Part shown: positions 34,531 to 43,539 of the stretch, one piece after another
How positions within the stretch are numbered: position 1 is the stretch's first letter
Layout of the letters: each line of letters begins with the position of its first letter
NCBI GenBank assembly: GCA_020636215.1
Contig: JACJYG010000005.1
Coordinates: 1,240,001-1,304,000 of the forward strand
Direction: 5' to 3'
DNA length: 64,000 nt
From: Lewinellaceae bacterium
GTDB taxonomy: Bacteria; Bacteroidota; Bacteroidia; Chitinophagales; Saprospiraceae
Program-made: the position numbers and the translations under genes
Notes under the pieces: generated by a model
What the model was told of the DNA's origin: nothing
Database searches by the model: none
The model's input: the letters and a program-made list of their open reading frames with translations, nothing else

Positions 34531-35469
34531 CTACTTCTTATCCCCATGGCCGTTTTTTACCGTGGCCTTTTTCATATCTTCTCCAAGTTGCTGGGAAGCT
34601 ACGAAAGAAGCGGTCATCTGGCTCAGCATATCGCTGGCCGAGGAGGGGGCGTTGGGCATCATAATGAGCGTACTTCTGGCGTGCTCACCCATACTCTGCA
34701 GGGTGTCGTAATGCTGCGTTACCACAATAAGCGCGGAGGCTTCCTGTGAGTTGATACCCACGCGGTTGAGCACTTCCACAGACTCTTCGAGGCCTTTGGC
34801 GATCTCGCGCCGCTGATCGGCAATACCCTGGCCCTGGAGGCGCTTGCTTTCCGCCTCAGCACGTGCTTTGGCAACGATTCGGATGCGTTCTGCCTCGCCT
34901 TCGTATTCGGCAGCGATCTTTCCACGCTCGGAAGCGTTGATGCGGTTCATGGCCGACTTTACTTCCTGGTCGGGGTCAATGTCCGTTACCAGTGCCTTGA
35001 CGATGCCATAGCCATATTCGTTCATGGATTCCTCCAGTTCCCGGCGGATAGCCATGGCGATGTCGTCCTTGCGCTCAAATACGTCGTCCAGTTTCATCTT
35101 CGGGACTTCGGCCCGCACGGTATCGAAAATATAAGCCGTGATCTGTTCGTGGGAGTTTTGCAGGCGATAGAAAGCATCGTACACTTTTTCCGGAAGGATA
35201 AAATACTGCACGGAAACCCTCAGTTTCACAAAAACGTTATCGCGGGTCTTGGTTTCGACGTTGACGTCCAGTTGCTGCACCTTGAGGTTTACCTTACCGG
35301 AGATCCGGTCGAGGATCGGTATTTTGAACTGCAGGCCCGGGCCTTTGATGCTGTGAAATTTCCCCAATCTTTCCACCAGGGCAGCTGTCTGCTGCTTCAC
35401 GGTGAATATCCCGGAAAAAACGATGACCATTCCTAAGAAAAGAATTAGATAGATGATTGGTGATACCAT
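34531..35469 (-). CDS. SPFH/band 7 (stomatin-like, QmcA type) membrane protein
   Basis: 312 residues. An N-terminal membrane anchor (IIYLILFLGMVIVFSGIF) precedes a band 7 domain with FTVKQQTAALVERLGKFHSI and DNVFVKLRVSVQYFI. A coiled-coil segment follows (KIAAEYEGEAERIRIVAKAR), ending in a Gly/Pro-poor Lys-rich tail. SPFH proteins form ring-shaped cages in the inner membrane and often associate with proteases or NfeD; no nfeD is adjacent. Confidence 0.93.
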   Translation of the reverse strand: MVSPIIYLILFLGMVIVFSGIFTVKQQTAALVERLGKFHSIKGPGLQFKIPILDRISGKVNLKVQQLDVNVETKTRDNVFVKLRVSVQYFILPEKVYDAFYRLQNSHEQITAYIFDTVRAEVPKMKLDDVFERKDDIAMAIRRELEESMNEYGYGIVKALVTDIDPDQEVKSAMNRINASERGKIAAEYEGEAERIRIVAKARAEAESKRLQGQGIADQRREIAKGLEESVEVLNRVGINSQEASALIVVTQHYDTLQSMGEHARSTLIMMPNAPSSASDMLSQMTASFVASQQLGEDMKKATVKNGHGDKK

Positions 35470-35683
35470 GATTTTTATCTTTTAGGGTTTATTCATTAAT
35501 TCCTTAACAAATTAATAACAATTGGGGTTTAAGGCGCCCTTTTTGCGATGAAGGAGGCAAAAAAGTCGAGCAATCCTGGCCGGCGCCAGATGGAATGGCT
35601 GAAGGTTGAATTGCTGAATGCCTGTTTGCCGTTGGGAGCTCCTCCAACCCCCTTTCAGGCATCAAGCCATTCAACATCCGGGA

Positions 35684-36655
35684 TTACCTAAGGATAGTTG
35701 CCATATCCTTCTCCAGGCTTTCGGCCGGTGATTCTACGATCCGGCCCACCTCTTTGCCATTTCTCAGGAAGATAAAGGTCGGAACATTTTCGATATTCCA
35801 GCCTTTTTCTTCGTGTTGAGGGCTTTCCTTGTAGTGGTCCGGATGGTTGCTAAGGGCGACCATGGTGAGTTGCTCCGCATCATAGCCCAGGTAGTCCAGG
35901 ATTTTGAAAAAGTGGGGCGCTTCAAGCTGGCTGTCGGAGCACCAGGTTCCTAAAAACACAAGTATTTGGACGTCATTTAGCCCTTTGCCAATACTTTTCA
36001 GGCTGGCTTCGTCCACCTTATAGTTCTTATAACCATCCAAAAACCAGTCGGAGTAGGGGACCTTTCCCAACCCTTGCCGGTTGATCTTGCCGACCATAAT
36101 CATTTCGTCCTCGTGGTTGACGATTTGCTGATTCAACTGCGGCAGGTACTGTACCGGGATCGGGTTCTCCGCTGTTTCCCCATTCCAGAGGATGTTGACG
36201 ACCCAGTAGCGGCCCTCGTAATAGGCCAGTTGAATGCTATTGATGCCCCGCGCAATAACCGGCCCTCCTGCTTCCTGCTTCGATTCATAGGTAGAGAAGA
36301 CGTGCGTGATGTAGCCAAAAGTTTCCGTTTTTCGGCTGAGTTCCCGCTCGAAAAATCCTTTCATGTAGAATTGCTTGTCGACCCGTTGGATGTAGGATTC
36401 GACTGTCATCGTGCGCATTTCTACTTTCCCATCCTGCCCCTTTCCCACAGCGTTCAGCCGCGCTTCCGGTGCAAAAAGCGACCGAAACCGGTCCCAATCC
36501 CTGGTTTGCAGGGCCGGGCCGGAGATGACATCATAAAGGGCGGCAATGATGCCATCAATCGATCCGGTATCTCCTCCGTTCATTTTTTTACTGTTATTCT
36601 GGCTGAAAGCCGGCAGGGTCAACAGTACGGCGAAAAAAAGTGGAAGGTGTTTCAT
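35684..36655 (-). CDS. Secreted NTF2-like plus thioredoxin-fold protein
   Basis: 323 residues with a signal peptide (LPLFFAVLLTLPAFSQ). Residues about 30-165 resemble a SnoaL/NTF2-like cone (WDRFRSLFAPEARL, YYEGRYWVVNILW). Residues about 205-323 are a thioredoxin fold (QILVFLGTWCSDSQ, VPTFIFLRNGKEVGRIVE). The redox motif is C-S-D-S, so the resolving cysteine is replaced by serine. Such proteins may still use a single cysteine for disulfide exchange, or act only in binding. The domain order is unusual. Confidence 0.78.
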   Translation of the reverse strand: MKHLPLFFAVLLTLPAFSQNNSKKMNGGDTGSIDGIIAALYDVISGPALQTRDWDRFRSLFAPEARLNAVGKGQDGKVEMRTMTVESYIQRVDKQFYMKGFFERELSRKTETFGYITHVFSTYESKQEAGGPVIARGINSIQLAYYEGRYWVVNILWNGETAENPIPVQYLPQLNQQIVNHEDEMIMVGKINRQGLGKVPYSDWFLDGYKNYKVDEASLKSIGKGLNDVQILVFLGTWCSDSQLEAPHFFKILDYLGYDAEQLTMVALSNHPDHYKESPQHEEKGWNIENVPTFIFLRNGKEVGRIVESPAESLEKDMATILR

Positions 36656-36783
36656 GGTTTACTATTTACTTGATAAATAAGCAATAAAGCGTATACGATA
36701 TAAGCCCAAGGGAGGTGTGAATGTTGTATGGTTACAGCACCAAGCTCCGGGTTAGCCATATAGCCTCGCAACCGTTCAGCCAT

Positions 36784-38088
36784 TCATTGCTCCACTTCCA
36801 TTTCACCTGTCCTCGGCACCCGGGGCCGGATAATCAGGCGCAGGGATTGATCATAGGTGGCATAGTTCCACACCCAGTTCAGAAAGATAAATAATTTATT
36901 TTTCACACCAAGGATCTGAAATAGGTGGACGAATAACCAAACCAGCCAGGCGAAAGCACCCTGGAACTTCCAGTGCGGAAGGTCGACGACGGCGCGGTTG
37001 CGGCCGATGGTGGCCATGGAGCCCAGGTCATGGTAATGGAAGGGCAGGGTAGGCTGTCCTTTTTGGAGGCGTAACAGGTTTTCGGCTAAATGCTTGCCTT
37101 GTTGCATGGCTACCTGCGCAACCTGAGGATGCCCCTTGGGGTAAGCTTCTTCTTCCATGTAGGCCATGTCGCCGATGGCAAAAACTTCACCCAGCCCTTC
37201 CACCTGGTTGATGCGGTTTACCTTCAGGCGGTTTCCGAAGGTGATCGCTTCCGCCGGTATCCCCTTTATCTGGTTGGCCGTGATGCCCGCAGCCCAGATA
37301 ACCTTCCGGCTGCGGATAGCCGTTCCATCGTTCATGTGCACATATTCCCCGTCAAAATCGGCCACCCTGGTGTTGAGCTTGACCTTTACCCCTAATTCGG
37401 TGAGGAATTCCAGTGCGCGCAGGGAGGCCTTCTCTGACATGCCCTTTAGCAATTGTTCGGCGCTCTGGATAAGATAGATGTCGATCTCTTCGCAGTTGAG
37501 CTCAGGGTAGTCTTTGGGTAGGATAAAGTCTTTCATTTCCGCGAGCGCCCCGGCCACCTCTACCCCGGTCGGGCCGCCGCCCACGATGACGATGTCCATC
37601 AGGCCCTGACGCTTGTCATAATCGGTGGTGGACAAGGCCTTTTCATAATCGGACAGGATCTTGTTGCGCAGAAAAAGCGCCTCGGAAACAGATTTCATGG
37701 GAATGGAGAGCTCCGCCAGTTTTTCGTTGCCGTAGAAATTGGTATTAGCGCCCAGGGCCAGCACCAGGATGTCGTAGTTGCAAATGCCCAGCGGGGTCAC
37801 CAGATGCCTATTGACGGTGTCCACGCTGCTCACCTCCGTCACCCGGATGTACACATCCCGCCTTTTCTGAAAGGCTTTGCGCAGTGGGAATACAATAGAG
37901 CTCGGCTCCAGGCCTCCCATGGCCACCTGATAGAAAAGTGGCTGGAACTGATGGTAATTGTTTTTGTCGATCAGAACGATCTGGAAAACCTTGGAGCGGG
38001 CCAGCATTTGTGCTAGTTTAAAGCCTCCAAAGCCGCCGCCTACGATGACAACCCGCTTTTTATCTGACTCAGGGATATTGATTTTCAT
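36784..38088 (-). CDS. ndh: Type II NADH dehydrogenase (NDH-2)
   Basis: 434 residues from ATG 38088; a GTG at 38115 would overlap the WD40 stop by 4 bp (GTGA) and add nine residues. Dinucleotide-binding motifs are VVIVGGGFGGFKLAQ (FAD) and VIVGGGPTGVEVAGALAE (NADH); EVFAIGDMAYM is the second FAD motif. The C-terminus has hydrophobic and amphipathic stretches (WLVWLFVHLFQILG, LFIFLNWVWNYA) for membrane attachment. It passes electrons from NADH to quinone without proton pumping. It follows the CHAT-NTPase-WD40 genes at 23 bp or less, so co-transcription is likely. Confidence 0.93.
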   Translation of the reverse strand: MKINIPESDKKRVVIVGGGFGGFKLAQMLARSKVFQIVLIDKNNYHQFQPLFYQVAMGGLEPSSIVFPLRKAFQKRRDVYIRVTEVSSVDTVNRHLVTPLGICNYDILVLALGANTNFYGNEKLAELSIPMKSVSEALFLRNKILSDYEKALSTTDYDKRQGLMDIVIVGGGPTGVEVAGALAEMKDFILPKDYPELNCEEIDIYLIQSAEQLLKGMSEKASLRALEFLTELGVKVKLNTRVADFDGEYVHMNDGTAIRSRKVIWAAGITANQIKGIPAEAITFGNRLKVNRINQVEGLGEVFAIGDMAYMEEEAYPKGHPQVAQVAMQQGKHLAENLLRLQKGQPTLPFHYHDLGSMATIGRNRAVVDLPHWKFQGAFAWLVWLFVHLFQILGVKNKLFIFLNWVWNYATYDQSLRLIIRPRVPRTGEMEVEQ

Positions 38089-38111
38089 TGGGTGGGTATT
38101 TAGATTATGGA

Positions 38112-41100
38112 TCACTTGTCCTCCATTTGCTCGAGGGCTTCATTGATTGCTTCTGCAATTTTCTGATATTTCTCCCTTTGTGCGTCGTCCTGAGTTCGGG
38201 TTGCCTGTTCGGAGAAATATTCCGCATACCGTTCCATTTTGATGGGCTTCCCTTCCTGGATCAATGGCATTGGCATACCATCTGCATCCAAAATACCGGC
38301 GTATGGAAAACTATTTTCCAGGCCATATTCCCGTATCTGATGCGGAAGCAGCTCATTGATCTGGTATTTTTCTTCGGCTCCGGCCACCAGGCTTTTGGGG
38401 TCTAAAAACCAGGTTTCTATGCTTTCATTTGTGATCCCAATGAGTTGGGCGATTTTAGGATTGGGATGAAAAAATGCCGTGATAAGCTGATTATCCTTTG
38501 AAAACCAGGATAGTGCTCCGGCCGAGGCATCCCGGACGGTAATAGCCTCGATTTGCTCCTCCTTATAGTTGGAGACAATTTTCGTCCCATCCGGAGAAAA
38601 GTGGACAAAGCCTCTGCCGGGCACAGTAAATAGGGCCTTTAAGCTATCGAGGCCCCATACCCTGATACTATCTCCGGAAAGGGTAGCCAGTCTTTTACCA
38701 TCAGGCGAAAAAGCAAGGGAAGAGGCCTCAGCGGGAAGCTTCAAAACGGCCGGCTTTGCCGGCTTCTTGGCCAGTGGCCAGATGCGGACGGTACTGTCGC
38801 TGGAGGCGGAGGCGAAGTGCGCGCCATCGGTTGAAAAGGCGGCATAATTGATGGCGCCCTGATGCCCGGAGAGGAGAATACTATCCTCTGGCGATTCCAC
38901 ATTCCAAATTTTCACCCTGTAGCCATTGGATGCAGTCGCCAATTGGGCGCCATTAGGGGAAAGCGCGACGAAATTCGCTCCTGGCCCCGTGAATAATTCC
39001 ATCTTGTTATCCAGGCTCCATACCTTGGCTGTACCATCATAGAGCGCAGCCAGTTTTTTGTTATCGGCTGAGAAAGTGACGAACTCAATGCTTTTTGAAA
39101 AACCGGTGAAGGTAGTGTCTACCGAAGCAGTTGTTCTATTCCAAAGCTTTAGGTCTTTACTATCCGAAGCCGAGGCCACCAACGCTCCATCCGGAGAAAG
39201 AGCCGCCGAGACGACTTTTGATCGGTGCGGTGGAATCCTTACCACTATTCCGCTGCTTCTATCTCTTTTCACACTTGTCCTGTTCCATATCAGGATACTA
39301 CCGTCGCTTAATATGGCCATAATCTCTTTTCCGTCATCAGAAAAGGAGACAGCCTTAACCTTTGTCCTGCCACTATTTTTTACCAGCCAGTGGCCGTCTG
39401 AATCATTAACTTCTGACAGGAGGATGTCACCTGTACTTCCACCACTGGCCAGTTCCTTGCCATCCGGGGAAAAAGCCAAAGTAATAATTTTATCCCCTTC
39501 ACTACCGGCATGCATTTCCGGATTGTGGAATAACAGGCGGGGTTTTTTCCTGGAGATATCCCAAATCTTTATCCCTCTTTGCATGGTTTGCAGCGTAATA
39601 AACCCAATGGCTATTTTGGAACCATCGGGTGAAATGGCTGCACTCGTTACCTCAACAGGGCCCAGCTCCAAATCTCTGGAACTTAAGATTTTCGTTTGCT
39701 TCCCTACATCCCATACGATCGCTTCTCCCGAGAACATTTCAAGGTTAGATTCGCCTTCTGGAAACGTTCTTTCCGGTTGGTTTCCATCAAACTCAAAAAG
39801 AGCAATGATTTTAGAGTCATCCCGGGTCAGCATAAAAGATTGAGCAAGGCGCCCGGGGGGGCCTGACAAGGAGGCCAATTCCTTTCGGGTGTCAGCGTTC
39901 CACAACTTTACCGTTCCATCATCAGAAGCGGAAACGATCCTGGCGCCATCCGTTGAATACGACACTGCGTTGACTTCGCCTTTATGCCCGGTGAGTGCGA
40001 ACAATTCAGTCTGACTGGATAAGTCCCATACCCGGATGACGTTGGAAGCGGTGACGGCTTTTGTGCCATCCGGTGAAATGGCTGCGGCATTAAGGTTGGA
40101 GGTTTGATCCAAAAGCCGGCCGGTGGCCTTGCTTTCCGCTTCAATAGAGCACAATTTCTTTTGGTTTTTGACATCCCAGGCCGTAATCTCTTTCTTAGTG
40201 GCGGCCAAAACTATAGACCGATCAGCAGAAAGGGAAATAGCCTGGATGTCTTTGGGGCGCCAGGCAATGGGAAAGTCATCTGGTTTAACCGTAAGATCCC
40301 ATACCGTGATTTCCCGGTCTGCTGAGCTGGTGGCGGCCTTACCGCCATCCGGTGAGAAAGCCGCAGTGCTCAGGGCGCCTCCAGAGCCGCGCAAGGAATA
40401 CAATTCCACACCTGTGCTGGCATCCCATATTTTGACCGTTTTGTCATAGGAAGCGGAAAGAAGCCTGGACCCGTCGGGGGAGAAGCGAACATCTGAAACC
40501 TCATCGGTATGGCCGAGCAGCGTCATTATTTCCCTTTGGCTGGCCACATCCCATATTTTAATGCTTTTATCGGAAGATGCGGAGGCGATCCGGGTACCAT
40601 CCGGAGAGAAAACTGCGGCATTAACAGGCTGGGTGTGGCCGGTTAGGGAAAAGCGTTTCTTCCCGTCGGCCACGTTCCAAACGATGATATCTTCCAGTGA
40701 AGTCGAAACCAGTTTGGAGCCATCCGGAGAAAAGTTGACGGAAAGCGCGTTGGATGAATGCCCTGCTGTAGGGAAATCTTCTTTTTGAGTATTTACATCC
40801 CATATTTTAATCGAGCCGTCCACCGCTGCGGATGCAATTTTATTGCCTTTTGGAGAAAATGCGGCGGCGGTGACGTTAGCAGTATGCCCTTTCAGGAAGG
40901 CGGATACTTCATTGGGCGGCATTTTGGACGGATCGGCTGATACATCCCAAAGGAGGACGGCCGTTCCCCGCACTGCCAGGATCTTACTTCCATCGGGGGA
41001 GAAACCAGCGAAAGAGGCCGAAGGCCCCTGTTGTGTAAAGGCATAAAGCTCCCGTTGTCCTTTTACATCCCAAACCCTTATCGTTTGATCTTCCCCGGTA

Positions 41101-41777
41101 GAAATCAGTTGGTTGCCATCCGGAGAAAAAGCAACCGAATTTACTGCGCGGGTATGGCCGTTCAGCTGAAAGGAGTAAAACCCTTTCGAACCATAATAAT
41201 TCTGGAAAAGTTGCTGTTCAATTGGGCGGTTACCAGGGTCGATCCGGGCAGCCATCTCGAGCAGGCGAAAGGTGGTGGAGCGATTGGGCGCTTTATCGGC
41301 CTTGAAGGCCAAGTCGTTGACCAGGGCTTTTCGGGTGGCCAATTCCGCTGCAAGGCGGGCGGAATCGGCTTTTTCTCTTTGCGAAATGGCTTCTGCTTCA
41401 CTTTGGACGGCGCGTATCCTGGCTTTTTCGGTGCTATCTCTGGCAATTATCGCCTCTTTGCGCGCTTTTTCCGCTTTTTTCCGTTCCTGTTCTGCTTTAT
41501 CCAGGGCAGCTATTGCAATTTGCTCATTTTTCACAGCAACTTCCCGTTGCCTGGTAATGCGGGCGAAGATACTATCCTGAAGGGCTAACCGTTCCCGGAT
41601 CAGATGGTTCTGGTAATCGCAGGTTTCTACCGCTTTTAACCTGGATAGCGCATCATTCAGGCTGTCCAGGTTGCAGGCCTGCTCCGCCTGGGTCAATATT
41701 TCCCGGCAGTATTCCTGTGCAAAGAGGTTTCCGGAAAAAAAGAGGAGTATAAAAAGCAGTTGGGGTATTTTTTTCAT
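38112..41777 (-). CDS. Secreted WD40-repeat protein with N-terminal coiled coil
   Basis: 1221 residues. A Sec signal peptide (IPQLLFILLFFSGNLFA, cleavage about 20) is followed by three Cys (24, 35, 53) and a Lys/Glu/Ala-rich coiled coil (about 75-150). A helical linker DLAFKADKAPNRSTTFRLLE leads into about 20 WD40 repeats from residue 205 to about 1100 (FSPDG...IKIWDV units), enough for three seven-bladed propellers. The last ~110 residues are non-repetitive and acidic. The extracytoplasmic location is inferred from the signal peptide. The linker is like the one between TM helix and WD40 in fused STAND proteins. The ATG overlaps the NTPase stop by 4 bp. Confidence 0.9.
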   Translation of the reverse strand: MKKIPQLLFILLFFSGNLFAQEYCREILTQAEQACNLDSLNDALSRLKAVETCDYQNHLIRERLALQDSIFARITRQREVAVKNEQIAIAALDKAEQERKKAEKARKEAIIARDSTEKARIRAVQSEAEAISQREKADSARLAAELATRKALVNDLAFKADKAPNRSTTFRLLEMAARIDPGNRPIEQQLFQNYYGSKGFYSFQLNGHTRAVNSVAFSPDGNQLISTGEDQTIRVWDVKGQRELYAFTQQGPSASFAGFSPDGSKILAVRGTAVLLWDVSADPSKMPPNEVSAFLKGHTANVTAAAFSPKGNKIASAAVDGSIKIWDVNTQKEDFPTAGHSSNALSVNFSPDGSKLVSTSLEDIIVWNVADGKKRFSLTGHTQPVNAAVFSPDGTRIASASSDKSIKIWDVASQREIMTLLGHTDEVSDVRFSPDGSRLLSASYDKTVKIWDASTGVELYSLRGSGGALSTAAFSPDGGKAATSSADREITVWDLTVKPDDFPIAWRPKDIQAISLSADRSIVLAATKKEITAWDVKNQKKLCSIEAESKATGRLLDQTSNLNAAAISPDGTKAVTASNVIRVWDLSSQTELFALTGHKGEVNAVSYSTDGARIVSASDDGTVKLWNADTRKELASLSGPPGRLAQSFMLTRDDSKIIALFEFDGNQPERTFPEGESNLEMFSGEAIVWDVGKQTKILSSRDLELGPVEVTSAAISPDGSKIAIGFITLQTMQRGIKIWDISRKKPRLLFHNPEMHAGSEGDKIITLAFSPDGKELASGGSTGDILLSEVNDSDGHWLVKNSGRTKVKAVSFSDDGKEIMAILSDGSILIWNRTSVKRDRSSGIVVRIPPHRSKVVSAALSPDGALVASASDSKDLKLWNRTTASVDTTFTGFSKSIEFVTFSADNKKLAALYDGTAKVWSLDNKMELFTGPGANFVALSPNGAQLATASNGYRVKIWNVESPEDSILLSGHQGAINYAAFSTDGAHFASASSDSTVRIWPLAKKPAKPAVLKLPAEASSLAFSPDGKRLATLSGDSIRVWGLDSLKALFTVPGRGFVHFSPDGTKIVSNYKEEQIEAITVRDASAGALSWFSKDNQLITAFFHPNPKIAQLIGITNESIETWFLDPKSLVAGAEEKYQINELLPHQIREYGLENSFPYAGILDADGMPMPLIQEGKPIKMERYAEYFSEQATRTQDDAQREKYQKIAEAINEALEQMEDK

Positions 41778-43537
41778 TTCGCCTCTTGTTTTAGATAAGG
41801 AGACTTTTCTTCCAGCACTTTTCTAAGGCTATCCAGTTGAGGGTTTTCGGGGTAATCCAGCAAGAGCTGGTGTGCATCCCTGATCAAAGAATCACTTTGT
41901 ACCGGATGGCCCAGTTTGATGCTTAGGGTGTCGGCCCGGTTCAGGATATCTCCTACTTCCGCCTCGACTTTTTCCGCCTGGGCGGACAGGAATTGCCGGA
42001 GGTTGCGGTTGGCGCGCTGATTGGCGATCAAGGCAAATATGGCTACCCCCAGGAAAATTACGGCAAAGAACGCGGCGATAGCAGTCTGGCGCCGCTCGCG
42101 CCGTCGTTTAGCCCGGTGATATTCCCGGCTCTCCTCAAAAAATGCTTTCAATTCTGTTTCCAGTCGTTCTGTATTCAGCGACTGATCAACCAATTCGATT
42201 TCCCCAATGCTCAGGTATTCCTGTTTTTTTTCTTTTACAGAGGCTTCTTTAAAGCGCCTGATCTTATTTCGAATAGTGGTCACCGCTTCTCGCCGCCGTA
42301 ATTCTTCGGCATTGAACTGGGAGAAAATGCGCTCGGCCAGCCGGTCATGCATGATCTCGTAGCGATCAGCTTCGGTTTTGGCGAAGCGGAGGCGGTTGAG
42401 GATACGGCTTTCGGGCCCGGCGAACTCTTCGAGGCAGGCCTCTATGAAGGGTAGAGGAGCGGCGGCCTTCCCGAGTTGTAATTCTTTGTGAATCTCCGTT
42501 GCGCTGCGGTTCTGCTTGGTGCCCTGCACCGTAACCATCTGGAAAAGGATCTGCATGGGAAGATTGGAGCCTTGGCCCCGCAGTTTGGGGTACTGCTGAA
42601 ATACTTTGGTGGATACGCGCTCCACCTGACGGCCCAGGAAGTCTGCCATCACGTCAGCCAACTTGTTGTGTGCTACCAATTGCTTGTCGATCAGGACGTG
42701 ATCTCTCCGGCCGGCTCGCTCGCGGTCTTCCTGGTAGAGCCGGTCCAGGTAGACCTGCAAGGTAGTGAGGTCTACTTCGCCTCGTTCATCGGTCAGGTTG
42801 CGGAGGATCGCTTCGTCGGCGCCGGATTCTACTTTGAACTCGGGGTGATCCGGGTAAGGCGTGGTGAGCGTGCCGTTGACCACCTGAAGCAACTGCTCCG
42901 GCCGCATCTTCTCCACCCGGAAGCGGTGTTCAAAAAGGAAAGGCAACTGCTGTTCGTAACGGTAAAAGTGGGCGATATATTCCTCCCGCGTAACAATGAT
43001 GGCCTTGCAAAAGAGGTCCTCCGAGAAGAGCTTCAGTTCCTCCATTGCTGTGAAAAAAGCATCCTGCTCCTCGCGGCTGCCCAGGGTGAATATCTCCTCA
43101 AACTGGTCGAGAATGAGGTAGATGGGGACGTAGGAGAGGTGAAACAAGGCTTTGATCAAATCGCGCAGGCTGTCAAAGGTTTCAGGCTCAGGGATCGGCT
43201 CATCGGGATACCATTCTGCTTGTTGGCGGCGGTGCTCTTCGAAGTGCTCCAGATAGCGGCGGTATAGTTCGTCATGGATGGGCGTAAGAAAGTCGGTGCG
43301 GCGCCGTACCAGAACAGGCATCCAGTCGCGGGGAGAGTACATGCTCTGCAGGCCGCACTGAATGAGACTGGTCTTGCCGGTTCCGGAAGCGCCGTACACC
43401 ATCATGAACTTGGACCGCATGAGGGCGTCGTAAAGCTGCCTGGTTTCCTTGTCCCGCCCGAAGTAGTAGCGTATGTCTTCCTTCCGGTAGGGGCGCAGGA
43501 GCCTGAATGGGCTGATAGCAGGAATGTTGGTGGCCAT
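41774..43537 (-). CDS. Membrane-anchored STAND-like (nSTAND1) NTPase
   Basis: 587 residues. Walker A is YGASGTGKTSLIQ (P-loop about 49-56) and Walker B YLILDQFEEIF (about 140-150), the form typical of nSTAND NTPases. FGRDKE near residue 27 is the usual N-terminal strand. A winged-helix and arginine region fill 200-440. A basic patch RAKRRRERR precedes one membrane helix (about 486-505), followed by an 82-residue tail (RANRNLRQFLSAQAEKVEAE) predicted outside the cytoplasm. No effector or repeat domain is fused: these seem to be the neighbouring CHAT and WD40 proteins. It starts 2 bp after the CHAT stop. Confidence 0.9.
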   Translation of the reverse strand: MATNIPAISPFRLLRPYRKEDIRYYFGRDKETRQLYDALMRSKFMMVYGASGTGKTSLIQCGLQSMYSPRDWMPVLVRRRTDFLTPIHDELYRRYLEHFEEHRRQQAEWYPDEPIPEPETFDSLRDLIKALFHLSYVPIYLILDQFEEIFTLGSREEQDAFFTAMEELKLFSEDLFCKAIIVTREEYIAHFYRYEQQLPFLFEHRFRVEKMRPEQLLQVVNGTLTTPYPDHPEFKVESGADEAILRNLTDERGEVDLTTLQVYLDRLYQEDRERAGRRDHVLIDKQLVAHNKLADVMADFLGRQVERVSTKVFQQYPKLRGQGSNLPMQILFQMVTVQGTKQNRSATEIHKELQLGKAAAPLPFIEACLEEFAGPESRILNRLRFAKTEADRYEIMHDRLAERIFSQFNAEELRRREAVTTIRNKIRRFKEASVKEKKQEYLSIGEIELVDQSLNTERLETELKAFFEESREYHRAKRRRERRQTAIAAFFAVIFLGVAIFALIANQRANRNLRQFLSAQAEKVEAEVGDILNRADTLSIKLGHPVQSDSLIRDAHQLLLDYPENPQLDSLRKVLEEKSPYLKQEAK

Positions 43538-43539
43538 AG

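Noticed and set aside
42488..43267. 259-codon open frame antisense to the NTPase
   Set aside because: Shadow of a GC-rich gene with clear Walker motifs on the other strand.
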